Under the pieces are notes generated by a model that worked only from the letters and a program-made list of their open reading frames with translations, made no database searches and was not told where the DNA came from. Shown here piece by piece: positions 44,611 to 51,845 of a stretch of DNA of 64,000 nucleotides; within the stretch, counting starts at the first letter, position 1; each line of letters starts with the position of its first letter. A program made the translations under genes and the position numbers. The DNA is from Variimorphobacter saccharofermentans (GTDB taxonomy: Bacteria; Bacillota; Clostridia; Lachnospirales; Lachnospiraceae), in NCBI RefSeq assembly GCF_014174405.1, contig NZ_JACEGA010000001.1, forward strand, positions 3,873,501-3,937,500. Direction: 5' to 3'.

Positions 44611-44631
44611 AAGTGTATTCCGAATACACTT
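44611..44631. promoter_or_regulatory. Palindromic operator-like site before the transposase gene
   Basis: AAGTGTATTC and GAATACACTT flank a single central base, a 21-bp palindrome located just after a TATACT-like -10 and 25 bp before the transposase ATG. It could be an autoregulation site. Confidence 0.55.
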
Positions 44632-44656
44632 CAAAAAAACAAAGGAGGTTTCCATT

Positions 44657-45901
44657 ATGACCCAGGAACAAACACATGAAATCGCACTAATGCGCTATTC
44701 TGTCATCGCACCACTCATCTCAGGACTTCAGGACAGCTTTTCATCCAATGAGGCTTTCTTTCGTGATGCCTCTGCAAGAGGTGTAATGGCACCGGATGGT
44801 ACCACAAAACACTTTGCACCAACTACCATTAAGAAATGGTACAACCACTACAATAAAGGTGGCTTTGATGCTCTTGTTCCTTCCTCAAGAGCTGACCTTG
44901 GAAAACCCAGAAAACTTGATGATGAACTTCAGGAACAGATAAAATATCTTAAGACCAACTATCCACGAATGTCAGCTGCCGCTATTTACCGTCAGCTACG
45001 GGATAACGGAAGTATCCGTCCGGATGACCTGTCAGAATCAACGGTGAACCGCTATCTTAACTCTCTGGCTCTGGAAATGAAAACTACAACAAATCAGGAT
45101 ATGCGCCGTTATGAACGCCCGCACATTAATGAAGTCTGGTGTGGTGATAGTAGTGTTGGTCCTTACCTTAAGACAGTCGATGGAAAGAAACACAAGGTCT
45201 ATATCATTGCCCTCATTGACGATGCCAGTCGTTTTATTGTTGGAATTGATATCTTCTTCAATGACAACTTTGTAAATCTGATGTCTGTTATGAAATCTGC
45301 GGTTGCAAAGTATGGCCGTCCACAGATGTTTAATTTCGATAACGGTTCCTCCTATAAGAATAAACAGATGGAACTTCTTGCAGCCCGTCTTGGTTCCATC
45401 ATCCATTATGACCAACCGTATACTCCAACCCAGAAGGCAAAAATTGAGCGGTGGTTTCGGACCATGAAGGACCAATGGATGGCAGCCCTGGATATCCGCG
45501 ACTTTCACTCACTTGACGAGCTTCGTGGAAACTTGATGGCTTATGTAAACCACTACAACCAGTCGGTTCATTCCTCTTTAAAAGGCAAGTCTCCGCAGGA
45601 CCGATTTTTCTCAGAACCGGAACGCATCCGTCGTCTTTCCGAAGAAGAGATTGATCATAACTTCTTGCTTGAAATTGAACGTCGCGTTTCTGCCGACAGT
45701 GTTATTACCATTGACCAGGTGGAATACGAAGTCGACTGCCGTTTTGCAAAGCAGCGTATCCGTCTACGCTATTCTCCGGGTATGGAAGAAATCTTTATCG
45801 TGGAATCGGATGGAACACTTACTCCGATCCGACTGCTCAACAAGCATGAGAATGCATTTGTAAAACGTGAAAAAATACATTTATGTAGAGGTGATGAATA
45901 A
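44657..45901 (+). CDS. DDE transposase (rve core, Mu/TnsB/TniA-like)
   Basis: 414 aa. N-terminal helix-turn-helix (FAPTTIKKWYNHYNKGGFDAL, about 53-74) and a second HTH (MSAAAIYRQL, SESTVNRYL). The integrase core has Asp164 in VWCGDSSVGPY, Asp228 in FNFDNGSSYKN and Glu264 in KAKIERWFRTMK, a D,D35E triad. QPYTPTQKAKIERWF is the rve hallmark. Residues about 345-405 form a Mu-transposase C-terminal-like beta-barrel (VITIDQVEYEVDCRFAKQRI). It would cut the element ends and join them to target DNA. AAAGGAGG precedes the ATG; the stop shares its last base with the ATPase ATG (TAATG). Confidence 0.95.
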   Translation: MTQEQTHEIALMRYSVIAPLISGLQDSFSSNEAFFRDASARGVMAPDGTTKHFAPTTIKKWYNHYNKGGFDALVPSSRADLGKPRKLDDELQEQIKYLKTNYPRMSAAAIYRQLRDNGSIRPDDLSESTVNRYLNSLALEMKTTTNQDMRRYERPHINEVWCGDSSVGPYLKTVDGKKHKVYIIALIDDASRFIVGIDIFFNDNFVNLMSVMKSAVAKYGRPQMFNFDNGSSYKNKQMELLAARLGSIIHYDQPYTPTQKAKIERWFRTMKDQWMAALDIRDFHSLDELRGNLMAYVNHYNQSVHSSLKGKSPQDRFFSEPERIRRLSEEEIDHNFLLEIERRVSADSVITIDQVEYEVDCRFAKQRIRLRYSPGMEEIFIVESDGTLTPIRLLNKHENAFVKREKIHLCRGDE

Positions 45902-46701
45902 TGGATTATACGATTCGCTATGGTATGGAATTCAATCCATTTTTAAAGAATTCCAAAGAGATACTGATTCACACAAACGAATACAAGGAAACACAGTTCC
46001 GTCTGGACTATCTTGCAAAAACAAAGGGCTTCGGACTTCTTACTGGAAGCCCCGGCAGAGGCAAGACGACTGCTGTCCGAAACTGGGCAGTTACATTAAA
46101 TCCTTCTCTTTACAAAGTGGTATACTCCAGCTTTTCCACCCTTACTGCCAATGATTTCTACCGGAATCTTGTAACAGAACTCGGGGCACAACCTGTGTTT
46201 CGTAAACCAGACAACTTCCGGATTATCCAGGATGAAATCACACGACTTGCTGTGGAAAAACGCAAAACTCCTGTCATCATCATAGATGAAGCGAATTACA
46301 TCAATAATGCAATTCTGAATGATTTGAAGATCCTATTCAACTTTGAAATGGATTCCAAAGACCGGGCAGCTATTCTGCTCACTGGGCTTCCCACACTGAA
46401 TTCCACGCTTAAGCTTGGTATTCATGAACCTCTTCGTCAGCGAATCGTCATGAATTACGAAATCGGTGGTCTGACCAAAGAAGAAGGACGCCAGTATATC
46501 TCTGAAAAATTAAAAAGTGCCGGCTGTAATCAGCCTGTTTTTGAGGATAACGCCATAGAAGCTGTCCTCAACGCAGCTGACGGTGTACCTCGTATGATAA
46601 ACAAACTTTGCAATGCCTGTCTTCTTATTGGAGACAGTACGAGATCTGATATCATAACCTCTGATATCGTCATGAAAGCTGTCAATGACAGCGAACTTTA
46701 A
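45901..46701 (+). CDS. ExeA/TniB-like AAA+ ATPase of the element
   Basis: 266 aa. N-terminus FNPFLKNSKEILIHTNEY resembles ExeA-family proteins. Walker A GSPGRGKTTAV, Walker B VIIIDEANYI, sensor LLTGLPTL, an Arg-finger-like LRQRIVMNYEIGGLT, and a C-terminal helical domain (NAADGVPRMINKLCNACL). In Tn7, Mu and Tn5053 the corresponding proteins TnsC, MuB and TniB choose target DNA and activate the transposase. It overlaps the transposase gene by one base (TAATG), so translation is coupled. Confidence 0.93.
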   Translation: MDYTIRYGMEFNPFLKNSKEILIHTNEYKETQFRLDYLAKTKGFGLLTGSPGRGKTTAVRNWAVTLNPSLYKVVYSSFSTLTANDFYRNLVTELGAQPVFRKPDNFRIIQDEITRLAVEKRKTPVIIIDEANYINNAILNDLKILFNFEMDSKDRAAILLTGLPTLNSTLKLGIHEPLRQRIVMNYEIGGLTKEEGRQYISEKLKSAGCNQPVFEDNAIEAVLNAADGVPRMINKLCNACLLIGDSTRSDIITSDIVMKAVNDSEL

Positions 46702-46715
46702 AGGAGGCATTAATC

Positions 46716-47009
46716 ATGGACCTTGACTATATCTGTACCGGGACAGAGGACATAGAACCAATACGTTGGAATGGACATATCAACCTATTAAGAAGTACGG
46801 ATCCTTATGAACTTGAGGTCACAGCAAGGGATAGCAGCTTTCATATCCTTTGTGGGAAACATGAATATGGAAGCTACATCTGCATTCCTAATTGGAATAT
46901 CGGAACCGAACTGGCCGGACTATCTGATCGTTTCTGGAATTTCGAGTGTCTGACAACGTATTATCCTGAGTTATCCCGGTGGATGCAATCAGCATTATCG
47001 ACGCATTAG
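46716..47009 (+). CDS. DUF6618-like small protein of the element
   Basis: 97 aa beginning MDLDYICTGTEDIEPIRWNG, with two beta-rich halves (YELEVTARDSSFHILCGKH, and GSYICIPNWNIGTELAGLSD). I recall proteins like this next to ExeA-type ATPases of such elements (DUF6618), but no function is known. AAAGGAGG precedes the ATG, 14 bp behind the ATPase stop, so it is part of the transposition operon. Confidence 0.78.
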   Translation: MDLDYICTGTEDIEPIRWNGHINLLRSTDPYELEVTARDSSFHILCGKHEYGSYICIPNWNIGTELAGLSDRFWNFECLTTYYPELSRWMQSALSTH

Positions 47010-47042
47010 TAAAACTCAGTGAATATATATCAATCCAAGAAG

Positions 47043-47064
47043 AAGCAGGGTAACCTGCTTTTTC
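47043..47064 (+). terminator. Terminator of the element's operon
   Basis: AAGCAGG-GTAA-CCTGCTT followed by TTTC, 33 bp past the last gene of the element. Confidence 0.8.
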
Positions 47065-47067
47065 TGT

Positions 47068-47212
47068 CGTTCTAATAATCTGCACCATTTTGAATTGAAC
47101 CAAATAGCTTGCATAAACTAGAGTTACTAAAGTGACTAAAAGAATAATCAGGAAACCGATTTAGGATAAAATAAACTGCATGGAACAGGAGCTTCTAATC
47201 TGCGGGACAACA
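47068..47212. repeat. Right-end iterated transposase-site-like repeats
   Basis: Read on the minus strand from the tip: GCAGATTAGAAGCTCC (47203-47188), GCAGTTTATTTTATCC (47179-47164) and GCAGATTATTAGAACG (47083-47068). They match the left-end unit GCAGATTGTTTTATCC. The spacing is unequal, as in Tn7-type ends. Confidence 0.65.
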
Positions 47213-47218
47213 ATATAC
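47213..47218. repeat. Target-site duplication, right copy
   Basis: ATATAC directly after the ...GGGACAACA element end; identical to 43819-43824. Confidence 0.85.
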
Positions 47219-47683
47219 CACACTTATGAAAATAATACATGGGTTTTTGACACTGGAAATGATATTCTAAATGCATTTATAAACTATTATAGTAATCTCG
47301 GAAAAGAGGCAGGAATTATCATTCAAGTTAATGGATATATTAATAACTCATTGTCTATAAACGAAATGCATCTTTGTACTGTGATATCAAACATATTATC
47401 AAATGCATATGAAGCAACCCTTCTAGCCGATGAAGGGTTATCTAAAATTATAGAGATTGATATCCGATGCGGCACAAAATTTTTTGAAATAGCAGTAAAA
47501 AATCCCACACAAATTAATAGGCCAAGACTTACAAAGAATATAACCACTTCAAAATCTGATAAAAATAATCATGGATATGGTATTAAAAATATTAAAGATG
47601 TGATTAAGGCATACGACGGTGATTTTCGCTTAATCGATAATGCCGATAGCGTAACAGTCAAGGCTTCTATGAGAATAGGTTAA
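47213..47683 (+). pseudogene. AgrC-like sensor kinase, C-terminal ATPase part
   Basis: The displaced 3' part of the kinase gene. From 47219 it encodes 154 residues: WVFDTGNDILNAFINYYSNLGKEAGI, then the N-box MHLCTVISNILSNAYEA and the G-box NNHGYGIKNIKDVIKAYDGDF, a GHKL ATPase (HATPase_c_5 type). An in-frame ATG at 47180, contributed by the element, could start a 167-aa fragment containing the whole ATPase domain, but it would lack the phosphorylated His and the sensor. Confidence 0.9.
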
Positions 47684-47740
47684 AATGAGTATACTGCTAA
47701 CCGTTTAAGGTTACATAACCACCATATAAAGGTACAATTA

Positions 47741-47768
47741 TTGCTAATATTATTATTTCCCTTAGAAT
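47741..47768 (+). promoter_or_regulatory. Possible promoter of the 13-codon ORF
   Basis: TTGCTA (47741-47746) and TAGAAT (47763-47768), spacer 16 bp, about 50 bp before the small ORF. ACCGTTTAAG and ACAATTATT upstream loosely recall LytTR-type direct repeats, but the spacing is not the usual one. Confidence 0.35.
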
Positions 47769-47819
47769 ATTTATCAGAGTCCATACAAATGATAAATATC
47801 CATAAAGGGGGAAATAATA

Positions 47820-47861
47820 ATGATCTGGGATCTTATGATTAAAATATTTAACTGGCTATAA
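47820..47861 (+). CDS. Possible 13-aa amphipathic peptide gene
   Basis: AAAGGGGG lies 8 bases before an ATG that opens a 13-codon frame: MIWDLMIKIFNWL. On a helix Asp4, Lys8 and Asn11 fall on one face and all others are hydrophobic, as in phenol-soluble modulins and delta-toxin-like peptides. It lies directly behind an Agr-like kinase and before a strong terminator, with no other gene in 47684-48024. It may be the signal or effector peptide of the system. It could also be chance, as the frame is very short. Confidence 0.4.
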   Translation: MIWDLMIKIFNWL

Positions 47862-47898
47862 CTAATCAACATATCATGTCATACAAATAGCAATGAAG

Positions 47899-47950
47899 GA
47901 TGATACACAAGGTATTAGTATTAAATTAATACTTTGTGTATCATCTTTTA
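47899..47950 (+). terminator. Terminator of the two-component/peptide region
   Basis: GATGATACACAAGGTATTA and TAATACTTTGTGTATCATC pair over almost the entire length, followed by TTTTAT. It can serve the plus-strand transcript ending here. Confidence 0.88.
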
Positions 47951-48024
47951 TAACATATATCAGCCGAAGAATAACTATTATACTTTTATTACCTTATCTA
48001 AACCTATTACCCCAACATACTTCG

Positions 48025-49131
48025 TTATAATATCTCCAAGTCCTTCTTAATCCTTTTGAACCTTTCCTCACCCTCCAGCTCAGAGAATACCGGATTATCA
48101 ATCACCGCATGCTTCAGGTCCTTCTGAATCGTCTCCTTACTCCTGGGAGAAGCTACATCAATGTCTATGGAGCTAAATAAATCTTCTAAGGCATCAAATA
48201 TTCTGTTTCCATGAAAGCTGAAATTTCCCTTGTTTAACTTTAACAAGGAGACATATCTCTCCAATGCATCCAATGCATTTTCCTTTCTCCCTAACCCTGC
48301 ATATGTTATAGCTGCAGATAAGTGTAACTGCGTAAGCAGTATGGGTTGCATCTGCTCTATTTCAAACAAATCCCCTAATGTACTTAGAAGTTGATAGTAT
48401 AGGTCTATTTTCTCCAGGCTATCTGCATAGATATGAAAATAATCCTGCGCAGAATTAAGTATGGAGATTAAATTAACGTAAGTAGTTCCTTGAAGATACT
48501 TTTTTGCTTTCTCCATATCTCCTTTCATTTGATAAGCTCGAACCAGCACACCCTCTGTTCGCATCGGCAGAGGTTCATTCAGGTTCTCAAGGATCTCAAT
48601 TACAGAATCCGGTTGATTAAGACAAAGATAACATATTGCCCGAGACACCAACGCCTGCTTCGCAAGGTTACCATTCTTAGAAGCTGCTTCAACGCGTTCA
48701 AATATTTTCATGATGTCTTCCATTATTTTCTTAGACCTATCCGGATTTGCTGCCAAATTCACATGATTCAGTAGTAATAATCCTATTTGTAGCTGTAGTT
48801 CCCAACAAGAAAAGTACTTTCTGATATACTCCTTACATTCACAATAAACAGCTTCAAAGGTATCCTCACTCAGCTTTTCCCGTAACTTCCTACATAGAGT
48901 GTTAATCTCCTCCTTGGTCATTTGCGGTTCATAATCGATTAATTCATCCACTGTAATATCAAAATACGCAGCTAAAACTGGCAGAAATTCAATATCAGGA
49001 TAGCTTTGTCCCGATTCCCACTTTGATACTGCCGGTTTTGTAACTCCTATATGATTCGCTAAGTCTTCCTGTGTGATTCCCTTTTCTTTTCGTTTTGATG
49101 CAATTACTTTTCCTATATTGATTGAATTCAT
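48025..49131 (-). CDS. XRE-family regulator with TPR-like C-terminal region
   Basis: 368 aa. Helix-turn-helix (ASKRKEKGITQEDLANHIGVTKPAVSKWESGQSYPDIEFLP, residues about 11-52) followed by about 290 residues of helical repeats (LVSRAICYLCLNQPDSVIEIL, AITYAGLGRKENALDALERY) like TPRs of peptide-sensing Rgg/PlcR-type or stress regulators. It is divergent from the ABC exporter genes across a 291-bp region with operator-like GTTAAC repeats and probably regulates them. AAGGAGG precedes ATG 49131. Confidence 0.88.
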   Translation of the reverse strand: MNSINIGKVIASKRKEKGITQEDLANHIGVTKPAVSKWESGQSYPDIEFLPVLAAYFDITVDELIDYEPQMTKEEINTLCRKLREKLSEDTFEAVYCECKEYIRKYFSCWELQLQIGLLLLNHVNLAANPDRSKKIMEDIMKIFERVEAASKNGNLAKQALVSRAICYLCLNQPDSVIEILENLNEPLPMRTEGVLVRAYQMKGDMEKAKKYLQGTTYVNLISILNSAQDYFHIYADSLEKIDLYYQLLSTLGDLFEIEQMQPILLTQLHLSAAITYAGLGRKENALDALERYVSLLKLNKGNFSFHGNRIFDALEDLFSSIDIDVASPRSKETIQKDLKHAVIDNPVFSELEGEERFKRIKKDLEIL

Positions 49132-49291
49132 AACTCCTCCTTTTTATGCTTCCTTTATTACTTGTAATGGCTATCATCCTACGAGAAGCTTCCGCTTATA
49201 ATACGGGTTTACATTCTCTAAAAATAGACATTTAATCACTAGTGATAATCACATTTTATTCGTTCTTTGTTTCAAAAACAATGGATTTATT

Positions 49292-49327
49292 GTTAACTTC
49301 CGTTAATATTATTAACCATTAGTTAAC
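49292..49327. promoter_or_regulatory. Cluster of GTTAAC repeats between divergent genes
   Basis: GTTAAC (49292-49297), GTTAATATTATTAAC (49302-49316, near palindrome) and GTTAAC (49322-49327) lie between the XRE regulator and the ABC genes. They are candidate operator sites. Confidence 0.45.
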
Positions 49328-49363
49328 CTTAGTTTCCATAACATATTTTTAACCCTCCATTAT

Positions 49364-49394
49364 AACACCAACCTTAAAGTTGGTGTTATTTTAT
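49364..49394 (+). terminator. Stem-loop in the leader of the ABC exporter genes
   Basis: AACACCAAC and GTTGGTGTT pair around six bases and are followed by ATTTTATTATT, 29 bp before the ATPase ATG. It could end leader transcripts (attenuator) or stop read-through. Confidence 0.6.
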
Positions 49395-49422
49395 TATTCA
49401 TACTACTAATAGGAGGTAAAGC

Positions 49423-50142
49423 ATGGATACAATAATCAATGTAGAAAATCTAACCAAATACTACGGTCCACTAAAGGCTGTGGACGACCTGTCCTTATCC
49501 GTAAAACGCGGTGAAGTGTACGGTTTACTTGGAGCAAACGGAGCCGGGAAGAGTACTACCATTGAATGCGTATTAGGCACTCGACAATATGACAGCGGAA
49601 AGATAACGATTCTTGGTATGGATCCTATCAAAGATAGAAAAAGGCTGTTTGAACATGTTGGAGTTCAATTCCAGGAGTCTAATTATCAGGAGAAAATTAC
49701 GGTAGCTGAACTTTGTAAGGTGACTCAATCTCTGTATAAAGAAGCATCCGATTACAATGAGCTCCTAGAACAATTTCACCTGGTGGACAAGAAGAAAAGC
49801 ATGATCAGTGAGCTTTCCGGAGGACAAAAGCAGCGTCTATTCATCGTTCTAGCCTTGATTGCGAATCCGGAGGTGGTATTCTTAGACGAATTAACTACCG
49901 GTCTGGATACCCGTGCCAGAAGAGATGTGTGGAGCTGTCTGACTTCCATGAAAGAAAACGGATTAACAATCTTCTTAACATCTCACTATATGGATGAGGT
50001 AGAAGCTCTGTGTGACAATCTTACCATCCTCAATAATGGTAAGACTATTTTTCAAGGAACCGTGGAAGAAGCCATACGTCAAAGTCCCTGTGAACGTTTT
50101 GAGGACGCATACCTTTGGTACACAGAGAAAGAAGTCTGTTAA
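49423..50142 (+). CDS. ABC transporter ATP-binding protein (ABC-2 exporter type)
   Basis: 239 aa. Walker A GLLGANGAGKSTTIE, Q-loop VGVQFQESNYQEKI, signature ELSGGQKQRLFI, Walker B VVFLDELTTGLD (with Leu-Thr where the usual Pro follows Glu) and switch His in LTSHYMDE. Typical of drug/antibiotic peptide exporters of the CcmA/NatA class. AGGAGG before ATG. Its partner permease, 36 bp downstream, is truncated, so this exporter is probably not working in this form. Confidence 0.93.
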   Translation: MDTIINVENLTKYYGPLKAVDDLSLSVKRGEVYGLLGANGAGKSTTIECVLGTRQYDSGKITILGMDPIKDRKRLFEHVGVQFQESNYQEKITVAELCKVTQSLYKEASDYNELLEQFHLVDKKKSMISELSGGQKQRLFIVLALIANPEVVFLDELTTGLDTRARRDVWSCLTSMKENGLTIFLTSHYMDEVEALCDNLTILNNGKTIFQGTVEEAIRQSPCERFEDAYLWYTEKEVC

Positions 50143-50178
50143 TTTAGGATCATATACAGGAAAGGAAGGATGAATTTG

Positions 50179-50670
50179 ATGAAAGCATTTCGAACAATGT
50201 TTCAAACTGAATTAATGCTGTCGTTGCGAGGAATGGACATGGTTATCTTCGGTATCGCAATGCCGGTAGTGATTACTTTTATACTTGGTATTATTTATGG
50301 CTCAAAGCCTGCTTTTGACGGAGCCGAGTACACCTTCATGGCGCAGTCTTTCGGTGCAGTTGCATCCATTGGAGTATGTGCATCTGGAGTAATGGGATTA
50401 CCCCTCGTAGTATCAGATTATAGAAATAAAAAACTTTTGAAACGTTTTAAAGTAACACCCATAAGCCCATCCCTGATATTATTAGTACAGGTGACAATTA
50501 ATGCTCTTTATTCCGTAATCTCTCTCATATTAGTGTATGGAACTGCTGCCCTTTTCTTTGGTTATCGGATGGATGGATCCTTTATTGTTTTCTTAGGTGC
50601 ATTTTTTCTGGTGATGATTTGGTTTCTGTCATTTTTATATTGCTATATGTCATATATACTTGACATATAG
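50179..50670 (+). pseudogene. ABC-2 permease, C-terminally truncated
   Basis: 163 codons from ATG 50179 (GGAAGG 8 bases upstream). MKAFRTMFQTELMLSLRGMD, a first membrane helix, DYRNKKLLKRFKVTPISPSL and two further helices are those of ABC-2 permeases (normally about 240-260 aa with six helices). The frame ends soon after VMIWFLSFLY with the foreign tail CYMSYILDI, lacking the last two to three helices. The break coincides with the promoter/palindrome of the downstream HTH cassette, suggesting that this cassette replaced the 3' end. Confidence 0.75.
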
Positions 50671-50672
50671 CA
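50641..50672. promoter_or_regulatory. 11-bp inverted repeat over the HTH promoter
   Basis: TGCTATATGTC and GACATATAGCA are perfect inverted arms with a 10-base spacer; the right arm overlaps the -35 box at 50660. Likely binding site for the HTH protein coded next. Confidence 0.65.
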
Positions 50673-50688
50673 AATAATATGATACACT
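50660..50688 (+). promoter_or_regulatory. Promoter of the HTH/membrane-protein cassette
   Basis: TTGACA (50660-50665) and TACACT (50683-50688) with a 17-bp spacer, 18 bp before the HTH ATG. Confidence 0.7.
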
Positions 50689-50706
50689 CCTTTTGGAGGT
50701 GATGAT

Positions 50707-50919
50707 ATGCCAATTAATTCAAATTTAAGATCTGCCAGGATTACCTTAGATATGTCACAGAACAAGCTTGCTGAAGCAGTAGGCGTAAGTAAGCAGACAA
50801 TTGTCGCAATTGAACGGGGAGATTACAGCCCCTCCATAAAGCTTAGTAAAACGATTTGTAAAGTACTTGGAAAATCATTGGATGAATTATTTGGGGAGGA
50901 AAACGGTAATGAGGTGTAA
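50707..50919 (+). CDS. Small XRE-family helix-turn-helix regulator
   Basis: 70 aa. NLRSARITLDMSQNKLAEAVGVSKQTIVAIERGDYSPSIKLSKTICKVLGKSLDELF is a complete Cro/C1-type HTH of the kind often paired with a small membrane protein in Firmicutes. TTTTGGAGG precedes the ATG. It overlaps the next gene by 11 bp. It probably represses its own promoter through the palindrome at 50641-50672. Confidence 0.93.
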   Translation: MPINSNLRSARITLDMSQNKLAEAVGVSKQTIVAIERGDYSPSIKLSKTICKVLGKSLDELFGEENGNEV

Positions 50920-51385
50920 AAATTTTGATGAACGACAATTATTGTTACGTGGAAATGCATTTAAGCATGGCTTTATCATATTGATTGTTTGTATATTTTT
51001 TGATGCGCTATTTCAATTCTCATCAATTACTGAGGAAGGATATTCTCTGGTAGAAGGTAAATGGGGACATATTCTGTTAATTGTATTTGCTATTGTTGTA
51101 TGCCAAATTGAACTATTACTTTCGGATGCCTTTGACTTAGATGACAAATCCAGCACTCTCTTATTCTTACCATTGGGATTTATAGGGTTCCTCCTTTTCA
51201 TATCAAACATATATCATTTTCTATTTGATGATTGTCAGTTGATTTATATGAACTCTCTTACGAGAGAGGGTGCCCAATTTATTATGAGCATCTTATGGCT
51301 ATCCCTTGGATCTGTATATCTCTATAAGAAAAAGCATCCGAAGTACTCTGACGAGGATAGAATTACATTAAGTAACAACAAATAG
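50909..51385 (+). CDS. Four-helix membrane protein paired with the HTH gene
   Basis: 158 aa from ATG 50909, which overlaps the end of the HTH gene (GGGGAGG upstream). MRCKNFDERQLLLRGNAFKHGF is a common opening for small membrane proteins next to XRE regulators in Clostridia. Four hydrophobic segments follow (about 20-38, 52-70, 85-103, 125-142), then a short basic tail. The function is unknown; such pairs may act as regulator and anti-regulator at the membrane. Confidence 0.8.
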   Translation: MRCKNFDERQLLLRGNAFKHGFIILIVCIFFDALFQFSSITEEGYSLVEGKWGHILLIVFAIVVCQIELLLSDAFDLDDKSSTLLFLPLGFIGFLLFISNIYHFLFDDCQLIYMNSLTREGAQFIMSILWLSLGSVYLYKKKHPKYSDEDRITLSNNK

Positions 51386-51388
51386 TTC

Positions 51389-51775
51389 TTATGCAAACAG
51401 GCACCACCATACACCGTATTTATCGATTAATTCCACTCCACAAGGGCAGAAAATCAGTTCTCCAAATGGTGTAATGATTTCGCTTCCCTCGCGTAAGGTA
51501 TCGTAAGCCTTTTTCACCTTATCTTCATTACCTTCTCCAAATTGGATGCAAAACTGCATGGTGTTGCCTGTTATTCTTTTTTCTCCACCTGCTCTGGTGG
51601 TATCTTTAGCTTCTCCAATCGCAATGGCCTGTCCACATACATTAAGCTCTCTATGTATTACAACACCATTTTCATCTACATCTTGATAACCTATCTCAGC
51701 ACCGAACGCTTTTTTGTAAAATTCAAAAGCTTCGTCACTACCTTTAACATAAATTTACAATATTGATCTAAACAT
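51389..51775 (-). pseudogene. VOC-family (glyoxalase/PhnB-like) protein with in-frame stop at codon 7
   Basis: Reading from ATG 51775 (AGGAGG upstream) the frame is MFRSIL, TAA, then without shift IYVKGSDEAFEFYKKAFGAE and on to GVWWCLFA at 51389. The second part matches PhnB-like VOC proteins from the first strand onward; VCGQAIAIGEA, NTMQFCIQF and FGELIFCPCGVELIDKYGVWW are typical. A single nonsense codon (51755-51757) separates start and body, and no alternative start is close. The gene is inactive unless read through. Confidence 0.85.
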
Positions 51776-51845
51776 ACGTTATCCTCCTAAGGTATTTTTA
51801 TTAACTGATTTACAGTCTCTCGAACTGATAACAGCCGTATTTTAC

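Larger units (their letters stand above)
43825..47212 (+). mobile_element. 3,388-bp Tn7/Mu-like insertion element with four genes
   Basis: Ends TGTTATTCGGCA (left) and TGTTGTCCCGCA (right, inverted) agree at 9 of 12 positions and are flanked by ATATAC duplications. Inside, all on the plus strand, are a DUF6431-like zinc-finger protein, a D,D35E transposase, an ExeA/TniB-like ATPase and a DUF6618-like protein. Repeats of the type GCAGATTRTT recur near both ends, like the multiple transposase sites of Tn7, Mu and Tn5053. No passenger gene (resistance, CRISPR, restriction) is present. The host gene is intact apart from the insertion, so the event is recent. I do not know an assigned IS family name. 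Confidence 0.9.
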
